Source: an uncultured Campylobacter sp.
GTDB lineage: Bacteria; Campylobacterota; Campylobacteria; Campylobacterales; Campylobacteraceae
Assembly: GCF_937921625.1 (NCBI RefSeq)
Contig: NZ_CAKZTI010000025.1
Location: 24,442 to 88,441 of the forward strand
DNA length: 64,000 nt
Direction: 5' to 3'
The notes under the pieces were generated by a model. It searched no databases, was not told where the DNA came from, and was given only the letters and a program-made list of their open reading frames with translations. The stretch's first letter is position 1, and each line of letters begins with the position of its first letter. Shown piece by piece: positions 26,280-33,657 of the stretch. A program made the position numbers and the translations under genes.

Positions 26280-26947
26280 GAATTTCTAAAAAATTACTAG
26301 CGCTTATTATCTTAATAAGCGGCATTATAGGGTTTTTCGTCGTCGTGCCGGTGCATTACGCGCTTGAGAAAACGAGCACCGATAAATTCTGCGACGTCTG
26401 CCACGAGATGGATCCGATGGTGATCGCTTATCAAGACGACGTCCACTCGGGTAAGGGCAAAACGGGCGTCAAAGCTAAATGCGTCGACTGCCACTTGCCG
26501 CACGACAATATCGTAAAATACGTCTATCAAAAGGCCAAAAACGGCGTGTTGGAGGGCTACTCGCACTTCTTTGACGAGCCTGAAAAATACGACTGGAATA
26601 AAAGGCGCGAAAACCGCGAGCACTATGTGTTTGACAACGGCTGCACAAGCTGCCACGCCACCGTGATCGACAGCAAGATCACCTCCGAGCAGGCGCAGCG
26701 CATGCACGCGCACTATAAAAAGCTCTTGGGAACAGATAAGGAGCTTAAATGCGCGAGCTGCCACGTAAGCGCAGGGCATGGCATCGGGCTTCGCAACTAC
26801 CTAGAGTACTGGCGACCGACGTATAAAATTTACGAAAAGAAGATGATGCAGGAGAAGATCAAGGCGAAGAAGGAATTTTTCGGCGACGAGTATAAACCGA
26901 GCGCCGAAGAACAGGCCTTTATGGACGCTTCTAGCGCGAAGAAATAA
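26276..26947 (+). CDS. NapC/NirT-type membrane-anchored tetraheme quinol dehydrogenase
   Basis: The 223-residue protein has one N-terminal membrane anchor (ALIILISGIIGFFVVVPVHY) and four heme motifs: CDVCH, CVDCH, CTSCH and CASCH. It should oxidise menaquinol and pass electrons to the small tetraheme cytochrome. The ATG at 26276 overlaps the upstream stop; an upstream in-frame ATG at 26192 would sit inside the cytochrome gene and would break the anchor signal. The three genes together make a compact respiratory chain from the quinone pool to the periplasmic reductase. Confidence 0.92.
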   Translation: MRISKKLLALIILISGIIGFFVVVPVHYALEKTSTDKFCDVCHEMDPMVIAYQDDVHSGKGKTGVKAKCVDCHLPHDNIVKYVYQKAKNGVLEGYSHFFDEPEKYDWNKRRENREHYVFDNGCTSCHATVIDSKITSEQAQRMHAHYKKLLGTDKELKCASCHVSAGHGIGLRNYLEYWRPTYKIYEKKMMQEKIKAKKEFFGDEYKPSAEEQAFMDASSAKK

Positions 26948-27323
26948 CGCCGCTTGAAATCCTAGAATTTCTAAATTTCAAAATTCCGCCGAGGTTTAGC
27001 TGAGACCTTGACGGGATTTTTGAAATTTTGACGAAGTTTTTATTAAATTTATCGGCTTTTAGATTTAAAATTTCCTCGAATTCTCGATTTAAAATTTCAT
27101 CTATCAGACTATATTTAAACCAACCGCCCGCAACTTAAGTTTATGCGCTTCTTACTCGCCAGCTCGTAAACGAAAAGTATCGACAAAAAACCCTTACAAT
27201 TGCATCTATATGAGCCTTACTATAGTGCTAATTTAAAATTTCATACTCACGATACATTCTGAGAGCATAAGGCTAGCATAAATTATCGAGGGTATAATCT
27301 AATTAAAATTTTAGGAGGAAGCG
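26948..27323. other. AT-rich spacer
   Basis: No gene is seen. AAATTT/GAATTT words are frequent up to 27100, after which the DNA becomes AT-rich without the repeats, like the unusual genes that follow. AGGAGG near 27313 serves the next gene. Confidence 0.5.
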
Positions 27324-27785
27324 ATGGCGTTTGAAAACGCAATCATAACCAAAGAGGATGATGAGAAGTATGGATTGAGTGCTCTATATGGTAAGTATAA
27401 TTATGGAGGAAAGTTGCCAAATCTAAATTTTACAATAGATAGGCAATTAGATTGCTGGCTTTTAAAAATTTATAGTTTTCCAGACCCAAATTATGACAGA
27501 GCTGTTTTATCAAAGTCTTTATGGATTTTGCATTATAATAATAGAAATATAGAAATTACGCTGGACTATAATTTTGATATTGATAGCACAATAAGTCCAA
27601 AGAAATTTCATCGTATTTGGAAAGTTTTAGGGTTAAAGCCTAGTTTAAATTCCAAAGCACAAATGCAAAATATTTTTCACTTATTGCAGAAAAGCTTAGA
27701 AGCTTATGGCGATTATGATGCGTGGCAATCGGATCCAAACTATACAATGGAACTACAAGACTTAACCAATAAAAAGGAGGAATAA
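27324..27785 (+). CDS. AT-rich small cytoplasmic protein of unknown function
   Basis: The 153-residue protein has no signal peptide or membrane segment. It is rich in aromatic residues and Asn, and contains beta-strand-like ILHYNNRNIEITLDYNFD followed by a helical C-terminal half. AGGAGG stands before the ATG. Codon use is clearly more AT-rich than in neighbouring genes, which suggests horizontal origin. Small acidic AT-rich genes in tandem, both beginning MAF, are reminiscent of immunity genes of polymorphic-toxin systems, but I see no motif that proves this. Confidence 0.6.
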   Translation: MAFENAIITKEDDEKYGLSALYGKYNYGGKLPNLNFTIDRQLDCWLLKIYSFPDPNYDRAVLSKSLWILHYNNRNIEITLDYNFDIDSTISPKKFHRIWKVLGLKPSLNSKAQMQNIFHLLQKSLEAYGDYDAWQSDPNYTMELQDLTNKKEE

Positions 27786-27786
27786 A

Positions 27787-27912
27787 ATGGCGTTTGTTGC
27801 AGAGCATATTCCAAAAGGAATTTTAAATGTGCCTGGAATAGGAGGGTCTACAACGATGCACCTAAAAGAATATCTAAGTCACGCTTTCGTATCAAAAGAT
27901 TTAAAACGCTAG
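27787..27912 (+). CDS. Short AT-rich gene following the unknown protein, possibly truncated
   Basis: An ATG with an excellent AAGGAGG, directly after the previous TAA, starts a 41-codon frame: MAFVAEHIPKGILNV, then GIGGSTTMHLKEYL, ending KDLKR. It shares the MAF start and base composition of the preceding gene. The length suggests either a very small protein or the stump of a longer gene lost by deletion; the downstream 60 bases show no continuation in another frame that I can recognise. Confidence 0.45.
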   Translation: MAFVAEHIPKGILNVPGIGGSTTMHLKEYLSHAFVSKDLKR

Positions 27913-28238
27913 AAAGGTATATTTCTTGTAATTGTAATGAAATTTCTAAAATCTTATAAATTTAAAATTCCTATAAAGCACGCGTAACAAAATCCTCGTC
28001 AAAATTTCAATGCCCAAGCTTTATTTAAATTTCGGTACGTCAAGCTCTGCGGCGAAATTTTAGAGATAAATTTTACCTCCGTTTCATTTAAAATTTAAGA
28101 GCATGTTTAAATTTAAGGAGCTAGGATGAAACATTTATCAAGCGCGAGCCCGCTTGATAATGCAGATGAGAAAGAGTAAATTTTTCGGATTTAAACGCCC
28201 TTTTTGCGTCATATACAAGGCAAAATAATGCAGATGAG
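27913..28238. other. Spacer with a 10-base inverted repeat and the first copy of a 20-base duplication
   Basis: The stretch contains AAATTT words, then TTATCAAGCG (28135-28144) facing CGCTTGATAA (28151-28160), a perfect 10-base inverted repeat with a six-base loop. A tiny frame at 28126-28179 (MKHLSSASPLDNADEKE) has AAGGAG upstream but is only 17 codons; I do not call it a gene. Confidence 0.5.
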
Positions 28239-28244
28239 AAAGAG
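28157..28244. repeat. 20-base direct repeat, two copies 68 bases apart
   Basis: ATAATGCAGATGAGAAAGAG occurs at 28157-28176 and again at 28225-28244. The first copy starts in the right arm of an inverted repeat (28135-28160); the second ends in the left arm of the porin terminator (28239-28263). Confidence 0.85.
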
Positions 28245-28263
28245 CGGAAATGCTCCGCTCTTT
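28239..28263 (-). terminator. Rho-independent terminator of the porin gene
   Basis: A perfect 10-base stem, AAAGAGCGGA (28239-28248) with TCCGCTCTTT (28254-28263), lies 6 bases beyond the porin stop. On the minus strand the hairpin is followed by TTTCTC. Confidence 0.75.
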
Positions 28264-28269
28264 AAAGCT

Positions 28270-29661
28270 TTAGTTGCCGCTTAGATCAAATTTATACGCA
28301 GCTTGTAACCATATCTCGTTCTCGTCGAACTTCCTATTTACGCCGCTAGCGTAGTGGTCGCTCCTCTCAAGCGCAGTGTAGGTTACGCCCAAGCTTAGCC
28401 CCTTAACGGCCTTAGGAGCGTAGTTTGCCGTTACCGCCCAGCCCTCTACGTCCATGCTGGTGCCGACCGCTTGACCCGCAGCCCCGCTAGCATTGATATT
28501 ATTCGTGCCGCCTACTCTGTCTTGATCGCCTTTTACGTAGTGTAGCGCGGTTTTAAAGCCATCTAGGCCAATAGCGCCGAAGTTGTAATCAAGCACGATC
28601 TTATGCGTATCCATACCCGCGTATCCTGTGAATACGAACGGACCTCTAATAGGCAGAGCGGTGTATGATCCAGGGCCGTTGCCGACGCCCAAAATAACGG
28701 CATCATCGTCGCTAACGGTCGTATAGGCATACGATAGACCGAATCCGAAAAACTCGCTAACCGAGACTCTTGCGCCGAACATATCGCCGTCAAGCCTTCT
28801 TGGCTCCAGCCCTCCGTCTACGCGCGAGCCTTTGTAGTTAAGATCAAATCCTAGCTTTAAAACCTCACCTGCCGGCACTTTTACGTTCGCCTCGGCAAGA
28901 TACAGGCTAACGTCGCCGTCCTTTAACGCGTTAGCCGGTTTAACGTCCGTTACCGCTGCGTAAGCGCCGGTTAAAGTAGTATAAGGCAAGGATTTGTTTT
29001 GAACATATGCGGAGAAGATATTTTCAAATTTTACGGCGACAGGACCGGTCATATTACCCAGAATCACCCTATCTTTAAACAAAGGAGCTTTTCCTTCGCC
29101 TGCAGGAGCGCCCATAGCGGTTTTGCTCCTTCCTTGGAATTTATAAAACCATCCGCCCCACAAGGTAGTATCGGGGATATCTTTATTAGATATCGCTACG
29201 CCCTCGAAAGCTTCTTTAAACGCCCTCGTATAGTTGCCCGCAACGAGCGGAGTTACGACATATTGTCTACCCGCCTTTATATCAGTATTTCCTATGCCGT
29301 ATCCTAGGTATAGTTCCGATAAGACCGCGCCTTTGGTAAACCACTCTTTATCGTAATGGGTTTTATTGCTTGTTCCTACATGATACGGCATTAACCAGCC
29401 CTGTCCGGTAAGCCCTATTCTAAAGCCGTAAAGAGGATCGGTAACATATCCAAGCTCAAGACCCACGCCGAATGCCTCGTAGTCGTTATCGCCCGTAGCG
29501 GCTTCGCCTCTATTATCTACGGTTTTATTGGCGTAAGTGGTCTTTACCGTTCCGCCAAACTTACCGTTAGTGATCGCCTCGGCTACGCTATCCGCCGCGC
29601 TTAGCGAGGATACCGCACATGCGCAAACCGCCGCAGCTAAACTTAGTTTGATGAGTTTCAT
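28270..29661 (-). CDS. Outer-membrane porin (OprD-like family of epsilonproteobacteria)
   Basis: The 463-residue protein has a signal peptide ending in LSAADS and long alternating beta-strand patterns with aromatic girdle residues through to the terminal YKFDLSGN. GRQYVVTPLVAGNYTRAFKEAFEGVAIS and the segment LGVTYTALERSDHYASGVNRKFDENEIWLQAAYKF, split here only for description, resemble the OprD-type porins of Campylobacter and relatives. It should form a diffusion pore in the outer membrane. The C-terminus ends in Asn instead of the usual Phe, with the Phe four to five residues earlier. Confidence 0.82.
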   Translation of the reverse strand: MKLIKLSLAAAVCACAVSSLSAADSVAEAITNGKFGGTVKTTYANKTVDNRGEAATGDNDYEAFGVGLELGYVTDPLYGFRIGLTGQGWLMPYHVGTSNKTHYDKEWFTKGAVLSELYLGYGIGNTDIKAGRQYVVTPLVAGNYTRAFKEAFEGVAISNKDIPDTTLWGGWFYKFQGRSKTAMGAPAGEGKAPLFKDRVILGNMTGPVAVKFENIFSAYVQNKSLPYTTLTGAYAAVTDVKPANALKDGDVSLYLAEANVKVPAGEVLKLGFDLNYKGSRVDGGLEPRRLDGDMFGARVSVSEFFGFGLSYAYTTVSDDDAVILGVGNGPGSYTALPIRGPFVFTGYAGMDTHKIVLDYNFGAIGLDGFKTALHYVKGDQDRVGGTNNINASGAAGQAVGTSMDVEGWAVTANYAPKAVKGLSLGVTYTALERSDHYASGVNRKFDENEIWLQAAYKFDLSGN

Positions 29662-30108
29662 TCGAAATCTCCTTTCATAAAGATTTACAAATATTTATAA
29701 AATGAATTATATCAAACAATCTCGCTGTTTGCGATAAAAAAGGTGGAAATTTAAAATAGAATTACGCAACTTTGTAAAGATTAAATTAATGAATAGCGAA
29801 ATTTATCGCCCGATTTATGATTTTATGATTTGACGAATATTTTCGGCTCGCGCTCCGACCTCGACTAGCGGATAAAAGCGATCAAAAATTTCAAAATTTC
29901 CAAAACGCCAAACCGAGCCGCAGGATAGAATTTTACCGAAATCAAAGGATGAAATTTCGCCGCTTTTAAATTTTAAAATTTAAAAAGTGCGACGAAGCTT
30001 GCCCGCCGAAATTTCTCTTTAAATTTAAAACGCGGCTACATAGATTTATACAGCCTATGCAGCCGCGCGGAATTTTGCTAGCAGATCGAAGCTCTAAATT
30101 TAGATAAT
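29662..30108. other. Porin promoter region and repeat-rich spacer behind htpG
   Basis: Reading on the minus strand, GAAAGGAG stands before the porin ATG and a TGATATAAT extended -10 lies about 50 bases upstream. From 29830 to 30108 the DNA returns to AAATTT/AAATTTTAAAATTT words with GC-rich blocks and holds no gene. Confidence 0.55.
29706..29711 (-). promoter_or_regulatory. -10 element of the porin promoter
   Basis: TATAAT on the minus strand, extended by TGA on its 5' side (TGATATAAT), 45 bases before the porin ATG; no good -35 is seen, which is common for epsilonproteobacterial sigma70 promoters. Confidence 0.55.
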
Positions 30109-31950
30109 CTACAGAGCCTTTGCGATCAGCTCATTTACGTTTTTGATAAACTCGCTCGGATTTTCCAGCTCCTGCCCCTCGCTAAGGCGCGCCAGATCGT
30201 AGATTATCTCGGTTACTTGCGGCAGCATCAGTTTATCGGCCTGCAGCTTTTTGATGATCTCGTGATCTGCATTGATCTCCAAAATCGGCTTTATTGGCGG
30301 TAGATTGCGGCCTCCCATCTGCTTAAGCAGCTGCTGCGTCGCAAAATCGGGATCGTTCTCGTCAAAAACAAGGCAGGAAAGCGAGCCGCTTAGACGCGAT
30401 GAAATTTTAACGTCCTTGACGCGTTCGCCTAAAATTTCTTTGATCTTCGCGGCGATCTCTTTGGCTTGCGGCGTCGCGGCATCGTCGCTCGCAGCTTCTT
30501 GCTTGATCGAAGTTGCGTTTTTAACCGGCGTCTTATCAAACTCAAAAACGCCCGGCATCACTATCGTATCGATCTCATCGTCGCAGAGTAGCACCTCCGT
30601 GCCCTCGGTGTTAAATTTCTCGATCAGAGGCGAGCTTTTAAGCATCGCGGCGCTGTTTCCGGCGATATAATAGATCTCTTTTTGCTCTGCGCCCATTTTT
30701 TCCTTATACTCGCTAAGCGTGATGAGGCCGTCTCGCAGGTTTGATTTGAAAAGACAAAGCTTTAAAATTTCCTCTTTGTTTGCGCCGAAGCCGTAAAGCC
30801 CCTCTTTCAAAACCTTGCCGAATAATTCGTAAAATTTTATGTATTTTTCGCGATCGTTCTGCAAAAGCTTTTGCAGCTCGGATAGAATTTTTTTGACGCT
30901 CTGCTCGCGGACGTAGGCTAGAATTCGATTTTCTTGCAAAATTTCGCGACTTACGTTTAGCGGCAGATCTTCGACGTCCATTATACCACGCACGAAACGC
31001 AGGTAGCTAGGCAGCAGCTCTTTGGCGTCGTCGGTGATGAAAACGCGCTTGACATAAAGCTTTACGCCGCTTTGATAATCGACGCGATATAGATCGAAAG
31101 GCTCGCTGCTCGGCACGTAAAAGAGCGTCGTGTATTCGTGCGTGCCCTCGGCCTTGGTATGGATGTAAAACAGCGGATCGCCGCTGTCGTGGCTGATCTG
31201 CTTGTAAAATTCATTGTAATCGCCAGGCTTTAGGCTGCTTTTTGGCAGTTGCCAAAGTGCGCTCGCGCGGTTGATCTGGACGTTTTTAACCTCGCTATGT
31301 CCCTGCTCACCCTCTTTTTGCGCAGGAACGTATTCTTCTTTATCCATAAAGATCGGATAAGGGATGTGGTTGGAGTATTTTTTGATGATGCCTTCGAGCC
31401 TATATTCGTCCAAAAACTCCTCATCTTTCATATGCAGGATTATCGTCGTGCCGAAGCTCTCTTTTTGCGCCTTTTCGACCATGTAGTTGCTCGCGTCGCT
31501 GCTCCATTTAAAGGCATCCTGCGAGAGAGGCTTGCGGCTGATAACATCGATACGATCTGCAACCATAAACGCCGAATAAAACCCGACGCCGAACTGCCCG
31601 ATGAGGTTGCTGTCCTTCGCCGCATCGCCGCTGAGGCTCGCCATAAAGCCCTTCGTGCCGCTGCGCGCGATAGTGCCGAGATTGCTCTCAAGCTCGGCTT
31701 CGTCCATACCGATGCCGTTGTCGCCGATGCTTAGCGTTTTGGTCTCTTTGTCGATCTTTATATCGATGCGCGGCACATACGAAAGTGCCTTGTAATCGTC
31801 GTTTGTAAGGCTTAAGTAGTTTAATTTATCCAGTGCGTCGCTTGCGTTTGAGATCAGCTCGCGCAGGAAAATCTCCTTGTTTGAATAAAGCGAATGGATC
31901 ATCAAATTTAGCAGATCATTCACTTCGGTCTTAAATTTTTTCTTTGCCAT
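30109..31950 (-). CDS. htpG: Molecular chaperone HtpG (Hsp90)
   Basis: The 613-residue cytoplasmic chaperone has all Hsp90 landmarks: FLRELISNASDALDKL near residue 30, IGDNGIGM near 77, GQFGVGFYSAFMVAD near 115 and the middle-domain stretch RFVRGIMDVEDLPLNVSRE. Length is normal. AAAGGA precedes the ATG. The promoter region carries stress-type operator sequences (see the entries at 31980-32048). It is transcribed alone. Confidence 0.97.
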   Translation of the reverse strand: MAKKKFKTEVNDLLNLMIHSLYSNKEIFLRELISNASDALDKLNYLSLTNDDYKALSYVPRIDIKIDKETKTLSIGDNGIGMDEAELESNLGTIARSGTKGFMASLSGDAAKDSNLIGQFGVGFYSAFMVADRIDVISRKPLSQDAFKWSSDASNYMVEKAQKESFGTTIILHMKDEEFLDEYRLEGIIKKYSNHIPYPIFMDKEEYVPAQKEGEQGHSEVKNVQINRASALWQLPKSSLKPGDYNEFYKQISHDSGDPLFYIHTKAEGTHEYTTLFYVPSSEPFDLYRVDYQSGVKLYVKRVFITDDAKELLPSYLRFVRGIMDVEDLPLNVSREILQENRILAYVREQSVKKILSELQKLLQNDREKYIKFYELFGKVLKEGLYGFGANKEEILKLCLFKSNLRDGLITLSEYKEKMGAEQKEIYYIAGNSAAMLKSSPLIEKFNTEGTEVLLCDDEIDTIVMPGVFEFDKTPVKNATSIKQEAASDDAATPQAKEIAAKIKEILGERVKDVKISSRLSGSLSCLVFDENDPDFATQQLLKQMGGRNLPPIKPILEINADHEIIKKLQADKLMLPQVTEIIYDLARLSEGQELENPSEFIKNVNELIAKAL

Positions 31951-31979
31951 TATGCAGTCCTTTTTGAAAATTTTGGCAG

Positions 31980-32008
31980 ATTATATCATGGAGTGCTAAT
32001 CTTGTCAA
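31980..32008 (-). promoter_or_regulatory. Consensus sigma70 promoter of htpG with a CIRCE-like half-site in the spacer
   Basis: On the minus strand TTGACA (32008-32003) and TATAAT (31985-31980) are separated by 17 bases, a full consensus promoter. The spacer contains TTAGCACTC (plus strand GAGTGCTAA at 31991-31999), one exact arm of the HrcA-binding CIRCE element. The opposite arm at the right distance reads TTGGCAGAT, matching 5 of 9 positions. Confidence 0.7.
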
Positions 32009-32021
32009 GAGTAGAATAAAT

Positions 32022-32048
32022 AAACTTGATATGAATCCTATCAAGTTT
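32022..32048. promoter_or_regulatory. Inverted repeat resembling the HspR-binding HAIR element upstream of htpG
   Basis: AAACTTGATA (32022-32031) and TATCAAGTTT (32039-32048) form a perfect 10-base inverted repeat with a 7-base spacer. HAIR is CTTGAGT-N7-ACTCAAG; here the core reads CTTGATA-N7-TATCAAG, keeping arms, spacing and the CTTGA/TCAAG ends. It sits just upstream of the -35. Confidence 0.6.
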
Positions 32049-32382
32049 TGTAAATTTAGAGGTGCGTTTTAAAATTTAGCGTAGAATTTTGCTCGATTTG
32101 CTACCTACGAAATAGCCGCTCGCTCAACGTAAAATTTTGGCTTTTTACGCGCGTCAAGCTTCTAGTTCTCAGGCGTGCCAAACACAAAGGCGCCGCCGCG
32201 AAAACCGAAAAATCCGCAAAAATCGCAAAAGCCGCAGAAATTTCAAGTGCGGGTTTTGGTAAGAATTTCGGCGCATCATAGCGAAGCTTCCTTCCGGAGA
32301 GGAAAAATCAAAAATTTATCTCTTAAAAAAACGAGAATGAAATTTATCGATTTTTAAGGGGGGGATAGAATGCGCTAAATTT
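32049..32382. other. Spacer between htpG and the AT-rich membrane-protein gene
   Basis: No supported gene. A short Lys/Pro-rich frame near 32175-32357 has no ribosome binding site. The sequence moves from AAATTT-type spacer DNA into AT-rich DNA at about 32300. Confidence 0.45.
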
Positions 32383-32751
32383 TTGGTTGAAAGGAAAAAT
32401 ATAGCTGAGGATAAGATTAACGGGAACGAAGCCTTGACCCAAAACGGCATGAACAACAATAAGAAAGAAAGTGAAACGAAAAATATAAATGAAGATAAAG
32501 AAAATGAAGCTTTTGTCCAGGTTTCTTTATCGATTTTGGGCGGTATAGTAGGCGGCGCATGGGCTAATATATTAGATAAAGATTTATGGATTAATGTATT
32601 AACTATAGCTGTAGCGGGCTTTATTGTCTATGCAACAATAACTTGGCACGATAAGAAATTAGATAAAAAGATAGGATTTCCTATTCTGATTGTTCTTTTG
32701 CTCATAATAATGGCTCTACTTGCGTGTTTAGCATATTGCATTCACAAATAA
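32383..32751 (+). CDS. AT-rich small membrane protein of unknown function
   Basis: The 122-residue product has a polar, Asn/Glu/Lys-rich N-terminal 45 residues and three hydrophobic segments: SLSILGGIVGGAWANI, LWINVLTIAVAGFIVYATI and FPILIVLLLIIMALLACLAY. The start is uncertain: TTG at 32383 gives the full frame, but an ATG 23 codons later (MNNNKKESE) could be used; neither has a strong ribosome binding site. Base composition is much more AT-rich than in flanking genes. It ends 17 bases before the Sel1-repeat gene, with which it may form a unit. Function unknown. Confidence 0.55.
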   Translation: MVERKNIAEDKINGNEALTQNGMNNNKKESETKNINEDKENEAFVQVSLSILGGIVGGAWANILDKDLWINVLTIAVAGFIVYATITWHDKKLDKKIGFPILIVLLLIIMALLACLAYCIHK

Positions 32752-32768
32752 TTTCAAATGAGAAAAGA

Positions 32769-33406
32769 ATGAAAAAAGTAATTTTGGTTTTGGCAGTTCT
32801 AGCGAATTTGGCGTTTTCTGCTGAAGAATTAACACAAGCTCAAATCGAATATTTCGATAAAGAGTGTGAGGGTAGAAATTTAAAGTATTACACTGTAATC
32901 GGTGAATATTACTTTATGGTTGGCGGAGAAAGGATAGATTACAAAAAAGCAAAATACTATTTTGAAAAAGTTTGCAAAATGGACAAAGCTGTTCAAAAAA
33001 AAATGAATATTTTATTGAAAGCTGCGGAAATCTCGCAGCTATGTATTATAAGGGGATTGCCGGGATCGAACAAAATTATAAAGAAGCGGCTCGCTTATTG
33101 AAAGTGACTTGCGATATTGGAGACCCTATGGCATGTAACAATCTTGGGATAATGTACAATAATGGATATGGCGTGAAAAAAGATATAACAAAAGCCGTAT
33201 CTTGCTATAAATACGCTTGCAATAAAAACAATTGGCGAGGATGCTCGAGTCTTGGTGCATATAATATTGCTTTAGGCAATAAGAATACGGCTGTTAAATA
33301 TTACAAAAAGGCTTGCGAGTTGGGTAAAAACGACTCAGAAGCACAAAATCCAAGCAATAAAGATTTTTGGCAACTCACTTGTGAATTGTATAAAAAATTA
33401 AAATAG
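32769..33406 (+). pseudogene. Secreted Sel1-like repeat protein split by a frameshift at an A9 tract
   Basis: The first frame starts at ATG 32769 with a signal peptide (MKKVILVLAVLANLAFSAEE) and reads into a Sel1 unit (DYKKAKYYFEKVCKMDKAVQKK). At the nine-A run 32995-33003 the homology moves by one base into the frame ending at 33406. That frame continues with NLAAMYYKGIAGIEQNYKEA, ACNNLGIMYNNGYGVKKD and YYKKACELGK, the classic Sel1/cysteine-rich repeat pattern of Campylobacter and Helicobacter. One extra A (A10), or two fewer (A7), would give a single 212-residue protein. In the sequence as given the first frame stops at 33101. It may be a pseudogene, a phase-variable gene, one read by slippage, or a sequencing error. 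Confidence 0.8.
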
Positions 33407-33535
33407 ACTTAAAGTTACCCGAGCTGAATTTGCGTTCGGGTAAATCCGCTCAAATTTTCCCAAATCAAATTTAAATTTTAGCCACTCTCGTTTTCGCCGA
33501 TCCTTACGCTGCTTTTTGTTATTAAAACGTCGCAT
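33398..33535 (-). CDS. Possible 45-residue basic protein
   Basis: On the minus strand an ATG at 33535, with AGGACAGG just upstream, opens a 45-codon frame (MRRFNNKKQRKDRRKREW, then hydrophobic-aromatic LKFKFDLGKF). It is strongly basic at the N-terminus and unlike any family I know. It overlaps the inverted repeat at 33415-33443 and the last bases of the convergent Sel1 gene, so it may be fortuitous. Confidence 0.25.
   Translation of the reverse strand: MRRFNNKKQRKDRRKREWLKFKFDLGKFERIYPNANSARVTLSLF
33415..33443. terminator. Inverted repeat behind the Sel1-repeat gene, possible bidirectional terminator
   Basis: TTACCCGAGC (33415-33424) pairs with GTTCGGGTAA (33434-33443) through ten pairs with one G-T wobble and a nine-base loop. 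It stands 9 bases after the stop at 33406. No T-run follows on the plus strand; a T-rich stretch follows on the minus strand. Confidence 0.5.
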
Positions 33536-33657
33536 CCTGTCCTCTTTAGCCGTATTTGCCGCGTAGCAGAGCGCGCGAAAGAGCAAATTTTAATTTTATT
33601 CGCCCTGCTCTGCGATGAAATTACGCGCAAAGTATGGGCATAAAAAACGGAGGCGCC

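Noticed and set aside
20272..31734. Other long antisense frames, for example within the exporter, the NapC-like gene and htpG
   Set aside because: They lie opposite conserved genes with intact motifs and show no independent start signals.
27300..33450. A mobile element carrying the AT-rich patches on both sides of the porin and htpG
   Set aside because: No transposase, integrase, terminal inverted repeats or target duplication seen, and the two patches are separated by core genes.
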